A DNA stretch of 64,000 bases from Haliotis asinina (Eukaryota; Mollusca; Gastropoda; Lepetellida; Haliotidae): assembly GCF_037392515.1 (NCBI RefSeq), contig NC_090288.1, positions 55,723,673 to 55,787,672 on the forward strand, read 5' to 3'. Made by a program: the position numbers and the translations under genes. This document shows positions 38,201 to 45,941 of the stretch, piece by piece (within the stretch, counting starts at the first letter, position 1; each line of letters starts with the position of its first letter). The notes beneath the pieces are model-generated. The model saw only the letters and a program-made list of their open reading frames with translations, was not told the DNA's origin and ran no database searches.

Positions 38201-40410
38201 CAGCACATTGTATAAAGTGGATTATTTCTTCAGTCTCAATGAGTGCCAGTTTAGACAGCTTCCACTGTAATACGTATTCTTAACAAATATTTTTGATAAA
38301 AAATATTTGACTAAATGAAATTACAAGCTCACTCAGAGAAACAATTATATTCATGTGCACTGTCATAAACATATCACTGTCATATCAAAAGAAAACATAT
38401 AAAAGGGAGAGAATTAGGATGATACAAGAATTATCTTCCCTTATCAGCACCTGTCGTACCTGTCATCTCTTCTCGCTTCCTCATCTGTATGAGCTTTGCT
38501 CTGTCAACATCTATGTGACGTGGCTCACACAACTCACAGAAGAAACTCTCAGGGATGTTGTTGCGGTCAATGCCCATGCAGTCAATGTGTTGCCATACAC
38601 TAACAAAAGAAATAATGTAATTTTAGCAAAGTAACTAAATGCGTCTCTTCACCTTGCCTTCAACTACATTGCTTTTCACCAAATACCATGGAAAATATAT
38701 GAGGGACAATTACAACAAACAAAATATTTCCAGAAAATAAATCTCAATAATAATGAAAGGGTTACATGCAATTTCTCATAATTTATACAATTCATACTAA
38801 CATTTGACCAAGTGACAGGTCAAAATGGAACTGAGCTTAGGAAGAATGGGTGTCTTAGCCTACCTGCACTTATCACAGCAGATCATATAGCCATCATCAT
38901 GCTGGAACTGACAAACACAGCGTGTGATGCTGTCATCGAACTTGTCATCTTTAGGCAGTGGCACAACAGCAGTCGCCGCTGTTGTGCTGGTAGTGGACAC
39001 CACCTCTTCCAGCTGGACATGACCGTTGATGACCCCCTTTACTTGGGGAGGAGGGGACTGCGGGGGTGTAGGAGGAGGAGGAGCTCCATAGTTGTGATCC
39101 TGTAAACAATACGATTTCAATTTTCAAACTTTATTCATACTGCCACAGGCCCATAGTATACAAGAACATAGTACACAATATCACAGAAAGAGTGTGAGCG
39201 AGCGAGTTTATTTTTAGGCCACACACAGCAATATTCCAGCTACATGGCGGCAGCCTGTATATAATCAAGTCTGGACCAGACAATCCAGTGATCAACAGCA
39301 TGTATATTGATCAGCGCAATAGGGAACCCATGTCAACCAAGTCAGTAATCATGACCACCCAATTATGTTAGTCGCCTCTTACAACAGGCATAGTTACCAT
39401 TTGTGCCAAGCATGGGTTGCTGAAGGCCTATTCAACAGCAGACCTTTACGAATCATATCATAGAAAGGAATAATATAGTCACATATACGATTGCAAACAT
39501 ATACCTTAAAAACCATGACACTTTCTTTTCAAAAACAGATTGTGTAATGTGTTATCCAATTTTAAGGGAATATTGAAGTCATAACACGAAAAGTATAAAG
39601 TGCACCCCTTACTTGATACGGCAAGCCATAGCAACTGGCATAAACAGTTGGAGGCGGTCGGATCATTTCCTCAGGAGGAGGAGGTATCTCAACAGTGTCA
39701 CTGCAAAGAGAAGAATTTCATGTCTCCTAAATATATTCAGTTTAGCATTAATAGCAAAAACACTTCCATATTTCTGATACAGATAAGGAACATATGTTTA
39801 CTAAACATGTCTGAACTCACTTAACTCTGAGTTGAGTACTAAGATATTAACAATTAACATCTGACTGATCCTTCTTACAAAAATATTCAGTTCTTTATCA
39901 GGTTATTTTGCATTACAACTAATGGTTGGTCTGGAGAATCACTATTCTGCAGTATTATTTGTGTAACAAAAGTATTTCAGCCAGATCACTGCAAATTGTT
40001 CTGTGAATAAATCTGTTGTGGAGCAGACATAACATTACAGCATGCATTCACTCGACAATGATTCAAGCAAACATGAAAATACCTAGGACTATTGCAAGCA
40101 CTATCCACTGTGAACGAGTGAGTTTAGTTTTATGCCGCTTTTAGCTATATTGGTGCAATCATGGCGGGTAACACAAGAAATGAGGGAAAGGTTTCCACTC
40201 TGAACAGAACTGATTCACTGAACTGAACACCATGCTTAATCATGTTTTAAGTTAACAGTTAAACTTGAAGAGTACAAACTTGAAAATGCAATCTGATATA
40301 TGTATGAAATCATTTACAAACACTTACTCATCCTGTGACGACCAGGGGGCTTCATGCCCACTGGTGCTGCCGATTCCTCGGACTGCCCCAATGCGCACTA
40401 TTATGCTCAT
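19788..40410 (-). CDS. KMT2E: KMT2E (MLL5) orthologue, 29 coding exons, about 1,801 residues
   Basis: Chromatin-associated nuclear protein of the MLL5/UpSET/SET-9 family. I joined 29 exons by GT/AG sites and frame; lengths sum to 5,406 nt if exon 18 starts at 27370. Order: start MSIIVRIG (human MSIVIPLG); DHNY motif near residue 57; PHD finger about 118-165 ([16 protein letters not shown], then [13 protein letters not shown]); basic linker; SET about 350-488 ([31 protein letters not shown], then a Cys-rich post-SET); a charged helix ([17 protein letters not shown]); short conserved islands ([38 protein letters not shown]); and proline-rich disorder to the stop. The PHD separates it from SETD5. 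The usual SET NHxxxPN is RRSCTPN, as in human KMT2E, so it is probably a reader/scaffold with no methyltransferase activity (inference from the family). Human KMT2E is 1,858 residues, a similar length. Confidence 0.93.
20472..20714 (-). CDS. KMT2E: KMT2E exon 28
   Basis: Encodes [20 protein letters not shown] and on to [12 protein letters not shown], proline- and histidine-rich like the vertebrate C-terminal third. TTTTAG acceptor, GTAAGC donor, phase 1 both sides. Confidence 0.85.
21207..21302 (-). CDS. KMT2E: KMT2E exon 27
   Basis: Encodes [20 protein letters not shown] then [11 protein letters not shown], a polyproline segment. Phase 1 on both sides keeps the frame. Confidence 0.82.
21628..21735 (-). 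CDS. KMT2E: KMT2E exon 26
   Basis: Encodes [20 protein letters not shown] then [16 protein letters not shown], a charged helix-like segment. It begins after an AACCTAG acceptor and ends at a GTAGGT donor in phase 1. Confidence 0.85.
21987..22194 (-). CDS. KMT2E: KMT2E exon 25
   Basis: Encodes [20 protein letters not shown], then a polyproline run and [23 protein letters not shown] is an almost exact match to human MLL5 ([18 protein letters not shown]), a strong orthology marker. Confidence 0.93.
22577..23809 (-). CDS. KMT2E: KMT2E exon 24, 1,233-nt acidic disordered exon
   Basis: A single 411-codon exon starting [14 protein letters not shown]. It is rich in Ser, Glu and Asp with no recognisable fold, and ends in polyproline ([19 protein letters not shown]). 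Only the final KKK, which with exon 25 forms [12 protein letters not shown], is clearly shared with vertebrates. The acidic Ser-rich body is probably a fast-evolving disordered region. Confidence 0.92.
24211..24452 (-). CDS. KMT2E: KMT2E exon 23
   Basis: Encodes [20 protein letters not shown] and on to [23 protein letters not shown] and the PVTP block match human TTPLKKRRF and SPVTPVTPG. Confidence 0.92.
25069..25201 (-). CDS. KMT2E: KMT2E exon 22
   Basis: Encodes [20 protein letters not shown] then [20 protein letters not shown], ending in phase 1 at GTTAGT. A decayed copy of most of this exon lies just upstream in the intron (25,233-25,345). Confidence 0.9.
25233..25345 (-). pseudogene. 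Decayed duplicate of KMT2E exon 22 with its acceptor
   Basis: On the plus strand GGTTGTGGCTGGCACCATCC and CATGGACAGGTGATGCCA parallel exon 22's GGTTGGGGCTAGCACTCCC and CATGGACAGGCGACGCACTG. AGCTAACACTGTAAAACAAT then TTCAACACCGATA parallels the exon-22 acceptor region AGCCAACGCTGTAAACAAAC. An internal part is missing, so it is a tandem duplication of exon plus flank that has since decayed. It is not in frame and probably not used. Confidence 0.65.
25559..25810 (-). CDS. KMT2E: KMT2E exon 21
   Basis: Encodes [20 protein letters not shown] and on to [11 protein letters not shown], 84 codons in phase 0. It contains [20 protein letters not shown]. The final KK joins RWLRQAM, as in human KKRWLKQAL. 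Confidence 0.92.
26031..26078 (+). repeat. Perfect 24-bp tandem duplication
   Basis: AACCTGGCAGTCTATTGTAT plus CTGA occurs twice in a row without change, so it is probably recent. Confidence 0.9.
26140..26545 (+). repeat. KMT2E-intron repeat (family C), copy 1
   Basis: TCATAATATGCTACATACAG, TAACACATAATGAATTAATG, TTCCTCCTGATCTAGGTCTG, CAACTCGGACACAAAGGAGG, then a pyrimidine-rich tail with TACCCTCCCTTGTATACC. The same blocks recur at 26,587-26,720 and 29,275-29,520. Confidence 0.75.
26587..26720 (+). repeat. KMT2E-intron repeat (family C), copy 2
   Basis: TTTCATAATATGCCAGATAA, TACATAATGAATCACTATTC, CTCCTGATCTAGGTCTGCAT and CAACTCGGACACAAAGGAGG match copy 1 closely; the pyrimidine tail is absent. 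Confidence 0.8.
26794..26953 (-). CDS. KMT2E: KMT2E exon 20
   Basis: Encodes [20 protein letters not shown] and on to [10 protein letters not shown]. The end, joined to exon 21, gives [14 protein letters not shown], matching human KTKKHLVNEWLSEK. Confidence 0.9.
27088..27114 (-). CDS. KMT2E: KMT2E exon 19, 27-nt microexon
   Basis: A nine-codon exon encoding the basic patch KKNKKHAR between TTTCAG and GTAGGT. It keeps the phase-2 junctions on both sides (exon 18 ends AG, exon 20 starts A). It sits where human MLL5 has a basic SRSRTHIGQQRRRHR patch. Confidence 0.78.
27218..27370 (-). CDS. KMT2E: KMT2E exon 18 (5' end uncertain)
   Basis: The core reads [20 protein letters not shown] then [20 protein letters not shown]. 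The strongest acceptor (GGTCTCAG) would start the exon at 27345, but exon 17 ends in phase 2 and that junction breaks frame. An acceptor at GACAG starting at 27370 adds 25 nt and restores frame. A missed small exon of length 3n+1 between 27371 and 27923 is the other explanation. The core from 27345 on is solid; the first 25 nt are tentative. Confidence 0.65.
27924..28024 (-). CDS. KMT2E: KMT2E exon 17
   Basis: Encodes [20 protein letters not shown] and on to SPTKATPTK, ending in phase 2 at GTGAGT. The phase does not meet the obvious acceptor of exon 18 (27345); see that entry. Confidence 0.75.
28390..29130 (+). repeat. Degenerate 24-bp pyrimidine-rich minisatellite in KMT2E intron 16
   Basis: Around 25 loose units like CTTCTACATCCAACCCTACT (ATG or ACG joining them). 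The left edge, AATATGCTACTTTGAGTCCA and TCATTAGTTCTCTGTGTCAC, is a partial copy of family C, so the array seems to be part of that repeat. Confidence 0.75.
29275..29520 (+). repeat. KMT2E-intron repeat (family C), copy 3
   Basis: TTTCATAATATAGATATACA, CCATTAGCTCTGTGTAACAG, ATAATGAATTATTGGTCTTC, GTCTGCATTCATTTCACAAC and TTGGACACAAAGGATGG, then CCAACCCTACCTTGTATTC as in copy 1. Confidence 0.75.
29731..29844 (-). CDS. KMT2E: KMT2E exon 16: conserved charged helix
   Basis: Encodes [20 protein letters not shown] then [18 protein letters not shown], a predicted long helix very close to human [20 protein letters not shown]. Confidence 0.95.
30197..30352 (-). CDS. KMT2E: KMT2E exon 15
   Basis: Encodes [20 protein letters not shown] and on to [14 protein letters not shown], 52 codons in phase 0. 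The end aligns with human ESEEQIAERKRKM and runs directly into the [10 protein letters not shown] helix. Confidence 0.88.
30716..30938 (-). CDS. KMT2E: KMT2E exon 14: Pro-rich and basic linker
   Basis: Encodes [33 protein letters not shown] and a [12 protein letters not shown] stretch, 74 codons plus a split codon. It has low complexity and is probably disordered. Frame continuity and good splice sites support it. Confidence 0.85.
31171..31254 (-). CDS. KMT2E: KMT2E exon 13: post-SET cysteines
   Basis: Encodes [20 protein letters not shown] and KLRNSQN. The C-x-C-x(4)-C pattern matches human VDCACLKENPECPV and closes the SET fold. Confidence 0.92.
31407..31516 (-). CDS. KMT2E: KMT2E exon 12: SET C-terminal part
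   Basis: Encodes [20 protein letters not shown] and [17 protein letters not shown], matching human IPKGTEITIAFDFDYGNC. The final cysteine is split over the junction with exon 13. Confidence 0.94.
31706..31823 (-). CDS. KMT2E: KMT2E exon 11: SET core
   Basis: Encodes [20 protein letters not shown] then [16 protein letters not shown], nearly identical to human MLL5. RRSCTPN stands where active SET enzymes have NHSCxPN, the signature of this non-catalytic clade. Confidence 0.96.
32222..32325 (-). CDS. KMT2E: KMT2E exon 10: SET domain start
   Basis: Encodes [20 protein letters not shown] and [15 protein letters not shown], the N-terminal SET strands (human [23 protein letters not shown]). Confidence 0.92.
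32375..32592 (+). repeat. Family B repeat in KMT2E intron 9
   Basis: Carries TTGCTGACTTGGATGAAACG, AGTTGCTAAGATCGAAGTTC, CAGACTCGATTATTTACAGA, CACACAGCTGGAATATAGCC and TTAACTCCCTCACTC in family order. Confidence 0.75.
32800..32871 (-). CDS. KMT2E: KMT2E exon 9
   Basis: Encodes [20 protein letters not shown] and TNRK, 24 codons in phase 0. It occupies the place of the human segment (NLLFKPPVESHIQKNKK) just before the SET core. Confidence 0.87.
33109..33202 (-). CDS. KMT2E: KMT2E exon 8, pre-SET helix
   Basis: Encodes [20 protein letters not shown] and [11 protein letters not shown], resembling human AWMDRYEEANNNQYSEGVQ. The acceptor is TGTTTAG and the donor GTGAGA. Confidence 0.87.
33505..33710 (+). 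repeat. Family B repeat in KMT2E intron 7
   Basis: Carries CCATGCTTGTTGTAAAAGCC, TTGACTTGGTTGACATGTCG, CCAATTGCACAGGTTGATGC, GCCATATAGCTGGAATACTG and AAAACTTGCTCACTCC. Confidence 0.75.
33914..33978 (-). CDS. KMT2E: KMT2E exon 7
   Basis: Encodes [20 protein letters not shown] and MF, ending in phase 2 at GTGAGA. It precedes the helical segment before the SET domain. Confidence 0.8.
34643..34684 (-). CDS. KMT2E: KMT2E exon 6 (42 nt)
   Basis: A small exon encoding [14 protein letters not shown] between TTTCTAG and GTATGT. It keeps frame exactly (14 codons) between exons 5 and 7. Confidence 0.75.
35229..35455 (-). CDS. KMT2E: KMT2E exon 5: basic linker
   Basis: Encodes [20 protein letters not shown] followed by a strongly lysine-rich run ([13 protein letters not shown]). 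DTSAT aligns with the human SDGDTSATESGDE after the PHD. The basic stretch could act as a nuclear localisation signal. Confidence 0.88.
35655..36050 (+). repeat. Dispersed repeat (family D), copy 1
   Basis: TATACTCTAGGGGGTGCAAA, GACATCATTACAAATGAAAC, CCTGTCATTATAAC and later TTGTTTTCATAGATGATTCT and GTCAAAATCACT. The same blocks occur inverted at 52,025-52,285 in the other gene's intron. Confidence 0.75.
37055..37290. mobile_element. Foldback element (family E), copy 1
   Basis: The left arm AACTACTAGCAGAAAGTAGT then TTTGATTTTC pairs with the right arm CAAAACCAAAATTACTTTCT then ACTGGTAGTAAAACATGTAT. A partial tandem copy follows at 37,425-37,600, repeating TTGTGTCATGCAAAATCCTT, CATGATTCAAATGCATATTT and CTTCACGATTTTCAAAAATT. 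Confidence 0.7.
38460..38599 (-). CDS. KMT2E: KMT2E exon 4: second half of PHD finger
   Basis: Encodes [20 protein letters not shown] and [14 protein letters not shown], the second zinc cluster and the histone-binding tryptophan (VWQH) of the family's H3K4me3 reader. Ends REEMT in phase 1. Confidence 0.95.
38864..39099 (-). CDS. KMT2E: KMT2E exon 3: HCF-1-binding motif and first half of PHD finger
   Basis: Starts exactly at [18 protein letters not shown], collinear with human DHNYGARPPPTPPASPPP. It continues through a Thr/Ala-rich linker to [19 protein letters not shown], which supplies the first zinc-binding cysteines of the PHD. The donor falls within the PHD, between CDKC and SVWQH. Confidence 0.95.
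39192..39450 (-). repeat. Family B repeat in KMT2E intron 2, inverted
   Basis: On the plus strand: GTGTGAGCGAGCGAGTTTA, CAATATTCCAGCTACATGGC, CAAGTCTGGACCAGACAATC, GATCAGCGCAATAGGGAACC, TTAGTCGCCTCTTACAACAG and CATGGGTTGCTGAAGGCCTA, i.e. the family in reverse. Confidence 0.8.
39613..39700 (-). CDS. KMT2E: KMT2E exon 2
   Basis: Encodes [17 protein letters not shown] and then YGLPYQ, between a TTTGCAG acceptor and a GTAAGG donor. The GLPY match to the human N-terminus (YIGLPYADHNYG) fixes the frame and the junction with exon 3. Confidence 0.88.
40115..40180 (-). repeat. SINE family A tail fragment in KMT2E intron 1
   Basis: A minus-oriented tail: GAGTGAGTTTAGTTTTATGC, CGCTTTTAGC, then a worn ATATTGG. 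Nothing of the head remains. Confidence 0.6.
40328..40410 (-). CDS. KMT2E: KMT2E exon 1, start codon
   Basis: Encodes [14 protein letters not shown] and on to SSQD, ending in phase 2 at a GTAAGT donor. The MSI(V/I) beginning matches the family start, which is why this ATG was chosen. Confidence 0.85.
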
Positions 40411-40507
40411 CCTGATGGCTCTACATTAATTCTTGAAAGGTGGAAATTGGGGCTGCCAGTAGCAGCCTCAGGGCTGTGCATGACAGTCTTCTGTACCACA
40501 CACTTAA
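40411..40507 (-). other. KMT2E: 5' UTR part of KMT2E coding exon 1
   Basis: On the minus strand a pyrimidine-rich stretch ending TTTTCAG runs into this exon, which carries about 97 nt of leader before the ATG at 40410. An acceptor upstream of the start codon implies at least one non-coding exon further upstream, probably in the 44,700-45,700 promoter region, but I could not place its donor with confidence. Confidence 0.6.
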
Positions 40508-43500
40508 CTGAAAAGCAGAAGAAATAATACCAATGATGGGTATGAAAAATACAACTGAATGAAAAATTATTTGTGCACCCAAGAAATGTTAGTTCTGAGT
40601 CATAATACAGTATCACATAAGAAGATAGCTCACACTACAAATTCCAATCACAAATTCAGCTAAACCATGCTGTCATCAACTGGAATATATTTAGTGATAC
40701 CTATGCAAACTGAATATGTAATTATGTTTGTGTTAAAGCTGAACAACTCAATGTTTGGTTATCCAAAACTGAAAATTTGCAGTATGTAGACCCACTGAAT
40801 GTGGTTTCCATTAATAGGGTTGCTGTAACTACTCCAAAGTATTATTAGTATTATTAGTAACACAAACAAAAACGCAGACCTGTAATTAATCATCTTAATG
40901 CAAGTCAGGTTGAATGATCATAATTGTCTAAAACTGAACTATCAGTTTCTTTTTCATCCATGTTAACCACAGAACTTTGGAGAAAATATCTTGTGGCACT
41001 GAGCTGACAATATTGCATCAATGCTCTGTACTGATCGTACATGAAAATGTACTGTCACATTTTATCGCATGGCATCCCTTCTACTTGTTTCTAAATATTA
41101 TTTCTAACTGCATAAGAATCTCAGTATAATACCACCAATAATACACTACTGGACTCATTTAATGTCTATACTCCACCTTTTTTCAAAATAATTGGTAAGA
41201 ATTATCAGTGACTTTCCAAAGCTTTCTCACAGCATTATTTTCAGGAGAGTCTACCCTTAACATGCTTAACACACACACTGGACAAATAAGTTAAGGTTAT
41301 TGATATTTTTATGACTGATATTTTATCAGTATGCCAATAAATAAATACATCATTATTCATAATTTCAAAAGTTGCAAACATCCCTAACTGTTTTTGTCCA
41401 ATATAGACCATTCTTAAGTGAAAACTTTTAATATCTGAAATAGATATTCATATTTCATATTTATATATCTGAAAATACTGACAGTGACAGAAATATATGC
41501 AACTTTAAAATACATCTTTGAGGTAAGAAAAACAAAATACAAAATGTTTATTTTGCAAAACATGAAATGTAACAAGTCTTCAAACCATGAAAATATTAAT
41601 TTACCTTGAGAAACAACTTAAAACTTGTCAACAGTAATACTGACAGTAGTGAGATAATCTTTCTTTCTGCATGTGAACAGTGTCATTGCAAGCTGAATAA
41701 CAAACTAGTTAATGAGTACGACACTATCCTGATGCCATCCCGTATTGTAACCAATCATTCACATAAGTAACATCCACTCATAAACATGATGAACACAGCA
41801 GCTGTTTATGGAAGAGGGAATCTAACTACACTTGAAACTTTTACAGAAGAAAATGTTTGGAGGAGATTAAATGAATCTATCATCTTCTGCCAAAATACTT
41901 CCAAAATCAACAAAGGATATGAAGAAAACTGCAATGTCTGAAGGCTTGTAATTTCATTCCAAGAAAAGATATGACAACACATCCCTAATGGCCAATGAAC
42001 AAAGGTGATCATAAACACAATGGAATACTACTGTGATGTTCAAGTGCATCGATAAAATCAAATGAACATGATTATGAAAGAAAACATGGACAAGACAAAC
42101 ACATAATGACTTTCCAGTTATCATGCTCATATTCTAAAAGAACAAAGCAATACTGTTAAAATGATGCTAATACAAAGAACCAATTACCCAGTATCAGATT
42201 TTGATGTTCATAGGTTGGTTGGGAGAATTCCATGGATTTCAGAATTTAGGATGGTTGCGTAAAATGATTTGCACAAACTAATTATGTGAACAAAACCAAG
42301 GCAGTTACATTCAGTTGCAACAAATTGTGAAGACCTCTTGCAATAGTGACACACAACGTAATGTGACTAATTCTTGTCCAGGCTGTGCGCAACTAACACT
42401 GAACAGTCAATGGAACTGTGAGAAACAAGAAAGAGCTTGCAGGGACGGAAATTAAAGTTTTTTTCAAGTGTGCCTCAGGGGCACGTCCATGAAAATTTAA
42501 GTGTGCCATGTCATTTTCTAGGTATGCCATACATTCATGGTCTATCAAAATGAACTTTAAAACATTACAAGACTTGAAATGTATGTAAAAGTTGTAATTG
42601 CAACATTCACTAATAAATCATGAGTAATAAAACAATGCTAGGAATGTATTTTTGTTTATTCATTGACCTCAAACTTTGAAAAGACACTGATGATTATCTG
42701 GTTGTTTGACCTGTAGACATTATCATTTACCATTGTTCATAATGTCAATTCATAGTGACACTGAAAGATAACAGTGGAAACATTCTTTCATGCAATTTTG
42801 CAAACAAATCTAGTGTGCCATAAGGGCACGCAGATAAGAATTTAACTGTGCCATTTCAATCTTAGCTGTGCCTGAAGTACGATGACACTAATAATGGCTT
42901 CTATCAGAGCTGTCCTAACGATATCAGTATAACCGCCAGTACATACCCTAGTGTGACAAGAAATACAATTCATCATTTTATGCCACTGTCCATGCTATGC
43001 CTTAGAATGATCAAACCTGGCAAGTTATCCAGCAGTACTTTTTTCACATATTTATCTTGGAAGTGATTAATTTTGTTTAGTGTTATTTTTGAACAGTTAT
43101 TCAGTGACTACCAGGCAAAATCAAAGTTAACTAGCTTCTGATTTTAGAGAACATCAAACAACTATCACCATTAGTTTTGGATAAAGTTAGTATCATCAGA
43201 GCAAATCTGGGATTCAAAACCAAGATCTGAGGTACACACAAAAAAAATCTCACAATGAACTTGGCCACCTGTGCTCTTGTAATGTGATTAGAACATGTAT
43301 CATATAGTAGTGCGTGGATACCTTAATTAAATTACCAATCTAGAATGCTGCTGAAAGTAAAGAGAAAACTAAAGATTATGGAATACCCACTTATAAATTA
43401 TATCACCTCTCACTCACAATGAACAAACACGGAGAGCTAATAAATATATTTCTGAAATTTAGTGAAAACAGAAAGCTTAAAGTGAAATTGTCCTTGTAGA

Positions 43501-44749
43501 CAAAACCAACTCTTGAAACATTCGCATTGTGCATTTAATCTCACAATCAATAGATCTGGGTAACCAATATGGATAAAGGGACATAACTCTGTGGTTCGTT
43601 GTTAAACCAATATTACATGAAATCCACGACAAAAGGTATAATAACAAAGAAAACCAATACATTTATAATCAGGATACAATCTTAAGCTGCCAAACTGACA
43701 CATGATACTGGTAAAGTGAAGCAATTCATTAAATCCAGCAAACAGATCTTGGATGATTACTTTCAGAAATATTGTACTGCATTAGACTCTTAGTACGAAA
43801 CTATAAACTACTACAAGTTTTATAAGTAACCAAGTCATTATTGAGAGAAGGTACAAAAGTATGCACCTCTCCCAGGAGCAAGAAGTTTTGGTGGATAGAC
43901 ATGACAGAGGAAATGTATTTATTGCTTCTGTCTTTTGAACAATAACATCACATTATCTATGGCCAATACCTAATAATACAAAGGTCAAGTAGAACCAACC
44001 ATCACCCAGTACCAAGAGAAGCAGGTTTACTAAAGACCTGAACATTGTCAATTACGCACAACACACATTGACACAAGGCAGAACATCAAAATCATGTTCA
44101 CCTCAAGCATATATAATGTTTGTGCTTCTAAAGCACTTTACAACCAAACAGAAAGATCTTTGACAGACATTGTTTCTGTACACCAGTCAACATATACATA
44201 TATATTGTATAACTTGCAAGTTTGATGAGAAAATAATACACTTCAAATTGTTAAAAGACTTCAAAACATATGAAGCAGCCTATCTTTGAAATGATCAGAT
44301 TTATTATGTGCAAATTCAAGGAATGATTCTTCAATGTAGTTCCTGACAACCTGTGTGTCATGCACTTATGATAGAACAAACGCCATAAACAAAAAGCCTT
44401 TCAGTTTTTGTTCCCCATGTGAGAACAAATCGTTTAATATTCAATAATTCATTCATTGTGTCATGTTTTTCGCGAAATCACAATTATATTTCAGACACCA
44501 AAATATAGGTAAGATTAAACAAGTATTCCATAATTCATTACTTGTAAAGGCCACAGCCTCAACATTTTGCAAGGAAAGTGAATAAATTATGCTTTGTTTG
44601 TGTTTGGAAAAGTATGGATTAAGAAGTGCCAATCTTGTCAATTTCTAAGTCCAATGAAGAATGCATTCGTCTCGTATTGTCACTTTGTTCGGTGTAACTT
44701 TTTGAGCAAGTGCATGTTGCCAGATCTAAGTGAAATTTCATGGAAGTCT
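40508..44749. other. 5' intron/intergenic region of KMT2E
   Basis: AT-rich and without a recognisable gene. It probably includes the first, non-coding KMT2E intron. A repeat pair lies at 42,440-42,900; nothing else stands out, and many 60-90-codon frames show no family features. Confidence 0.5.
42440..42900 (+). repeat. Direct-repeat pair, possible worn mobile element
   Basis: AGTGTGCCTCAGGGGCACGT followed by AATTTAAGTGTGCCATGTCA recurs 330 bp later as AGTGTGCCATAAGGGCACGC followed by GAATTTAACTGTGCCATTTC. The outer GGACGGAAATTAAAG end suggests a mobile element, but no clear matching right end is seen. Confidence 0.4.
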
Positions 44750-45610
44750 TGGTCTACAAAAATGGCGACCACGACGAGTTCTGCAAAAAGCTGAAGCAGT
44801 CGGCCATCATGGAAATTTTGCATCTCAAAAGATTAGCCACAACTGACAAGCTTTGGGAGTCATGACCAACAAATTAAGGTGTACTGTGTCTATATTCCTC
44901 ACGCATGTTTTGCTATCTTCCGTTGTGATTCAGTATTTGAGAATAATCCCCACAACAGACGCTAATGAACAAATAACCGGTTCGGTTTTCGACAATAAAA
45001 ATGGCGGCGACGACCTTCGGGATCGACCTGTCAGATAGAAATGTGATGATCATAATATACCCCCAAATACATAATATAACCAGAGGGAAAACATTTCAAA
45101 CATACAAGATGTATGCAGACGTTCGTTTGAGGTGGTTGTCAATGAAAATGATAATTGAACTCCGACATGACTCATGCGGACTTCAAATATTCCGCGATAA
45201 TCATGTCAAATCAGAGCACCAATACCTACCGTGTATGGCTCTGTATCCAAAATGCAACGCCAACAACAAAATAGTTAACACTTGAAGAAGTCATACAATG
45301 CTAAAAGTGTCTTGATAACGTCTAAAACTGCAGGAAAAACAATGAAACCATCCAATGTTTTGATGTATAAAACAGTCTATACAGTTGGTCCGGTTTGTTT
45401 ATACCGGTCACAGGGCATAAAATACACATTAAACGTGTCAACATTCCGCATTCGAAAACTTGGGACACATAATCCGTAAGAATGCACGTTTTCTGTGTAT
45501 CCAGAATTGCACTCTGTCCCATTGGAGCGAGTGACATGCCGTAAACACAGCCATATCTTCATTTGTTTCTTCACCGTCCATTTTCCATCATGGCGGCCAT
45601 GAAATGTCGA
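44750..45610. promoter_or_regulatory. Possible bidirectional promoter zone between KMT2E and CADPS
   Basis: Three YY1-like AAAATGGCG(G/A)C motifs occur at about 44758-44768, 44998-45008 and 45588-45599. CG dinucleotides are visibly more frequent here than in the AT-rich flanks. A minus-strand GTAGGT donor near 45230 could end a non-coding KMT2E first exon, but I cannot prove it. A 94-codon plus-strand ORF at 45001-45285 has no recognisable family. Confidence 0.3.
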
Positions 45611-45941
45611 TTTCTGCGGGGATTACAATTTGAGTACGAGCGGGTACCTCGTTCGACATGACGTAGGTCGGGATAAAAATATTTCAATAGTTTTACGATT
45701 ATAGACCATGTATGTTTTTATTTGGTTGAAGAAACACAAGAACTTAACTTGAATGTAAAAAAGTATAAATTTCTATATTTCGTAAAATCGTTCGTTTCCG
45801 TCGTCTGCTAGCAAGTGCGCATGCCCGATTGATGAGACTGGGGACTTGACAGCAGTAGGGCATCTGTCAAGTAAGAATTTCAATGTTTACGGAACAATCT
45901 TACCATTGCGGTCCCTGAAAACGTGATAGCTCGTTTCTACT
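45560..45941 (+). promoter_or_regulatory. CADPS promoter and 5' UTR region
   Basis: An NRF1-like site (TGCGCATGC, 45816-45824) and a YY1-like ATGGCGGCC block (45590-45598) lie within 360 nt of the start codon. No TATA box is evident at a clear distance. The transcription start is not determinable from sequence alone. Confidence 0.35.
45883..45918 (+). promoter_or_regulatory. Candidate uORF in the CADPS leader
   Basis: ATG TTT ACG and on to CCC TGA encodes 11 residues and ends 23 nt before the CADPS start codon. It matters only if transcription begins upstream of 45883. Confidence 0.3.

Larger units (their letters stand above)
35456..38459 (-). other. KMT2E intron 4 (3.0 kb)
   Basis: The largest internal intron, splitting the PHD exons from the basic linker. 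It holds the 35,655-36,050 dispersed repeat and the foldback and tandem copies at 37,030-37,600. The remainder is AT-rich with no feature. Confidence 0.7.

Noticed and set aside
20282-40410. SETD5 as the identity of the minus-strand gene
   Set aside because: A PHD finger precedes the SET domain, and [16 protein letters not shown] and the N-terminus match KMT2E; SETD5 lacks the PHD.
45001-45285. 94-codon ORF starting MAATTFGIDLSDRN as a small gene
   Set aside because: The ATGGCGGCGAC start is a YY1-like motif, and the rest of the frame has no recognisable features.
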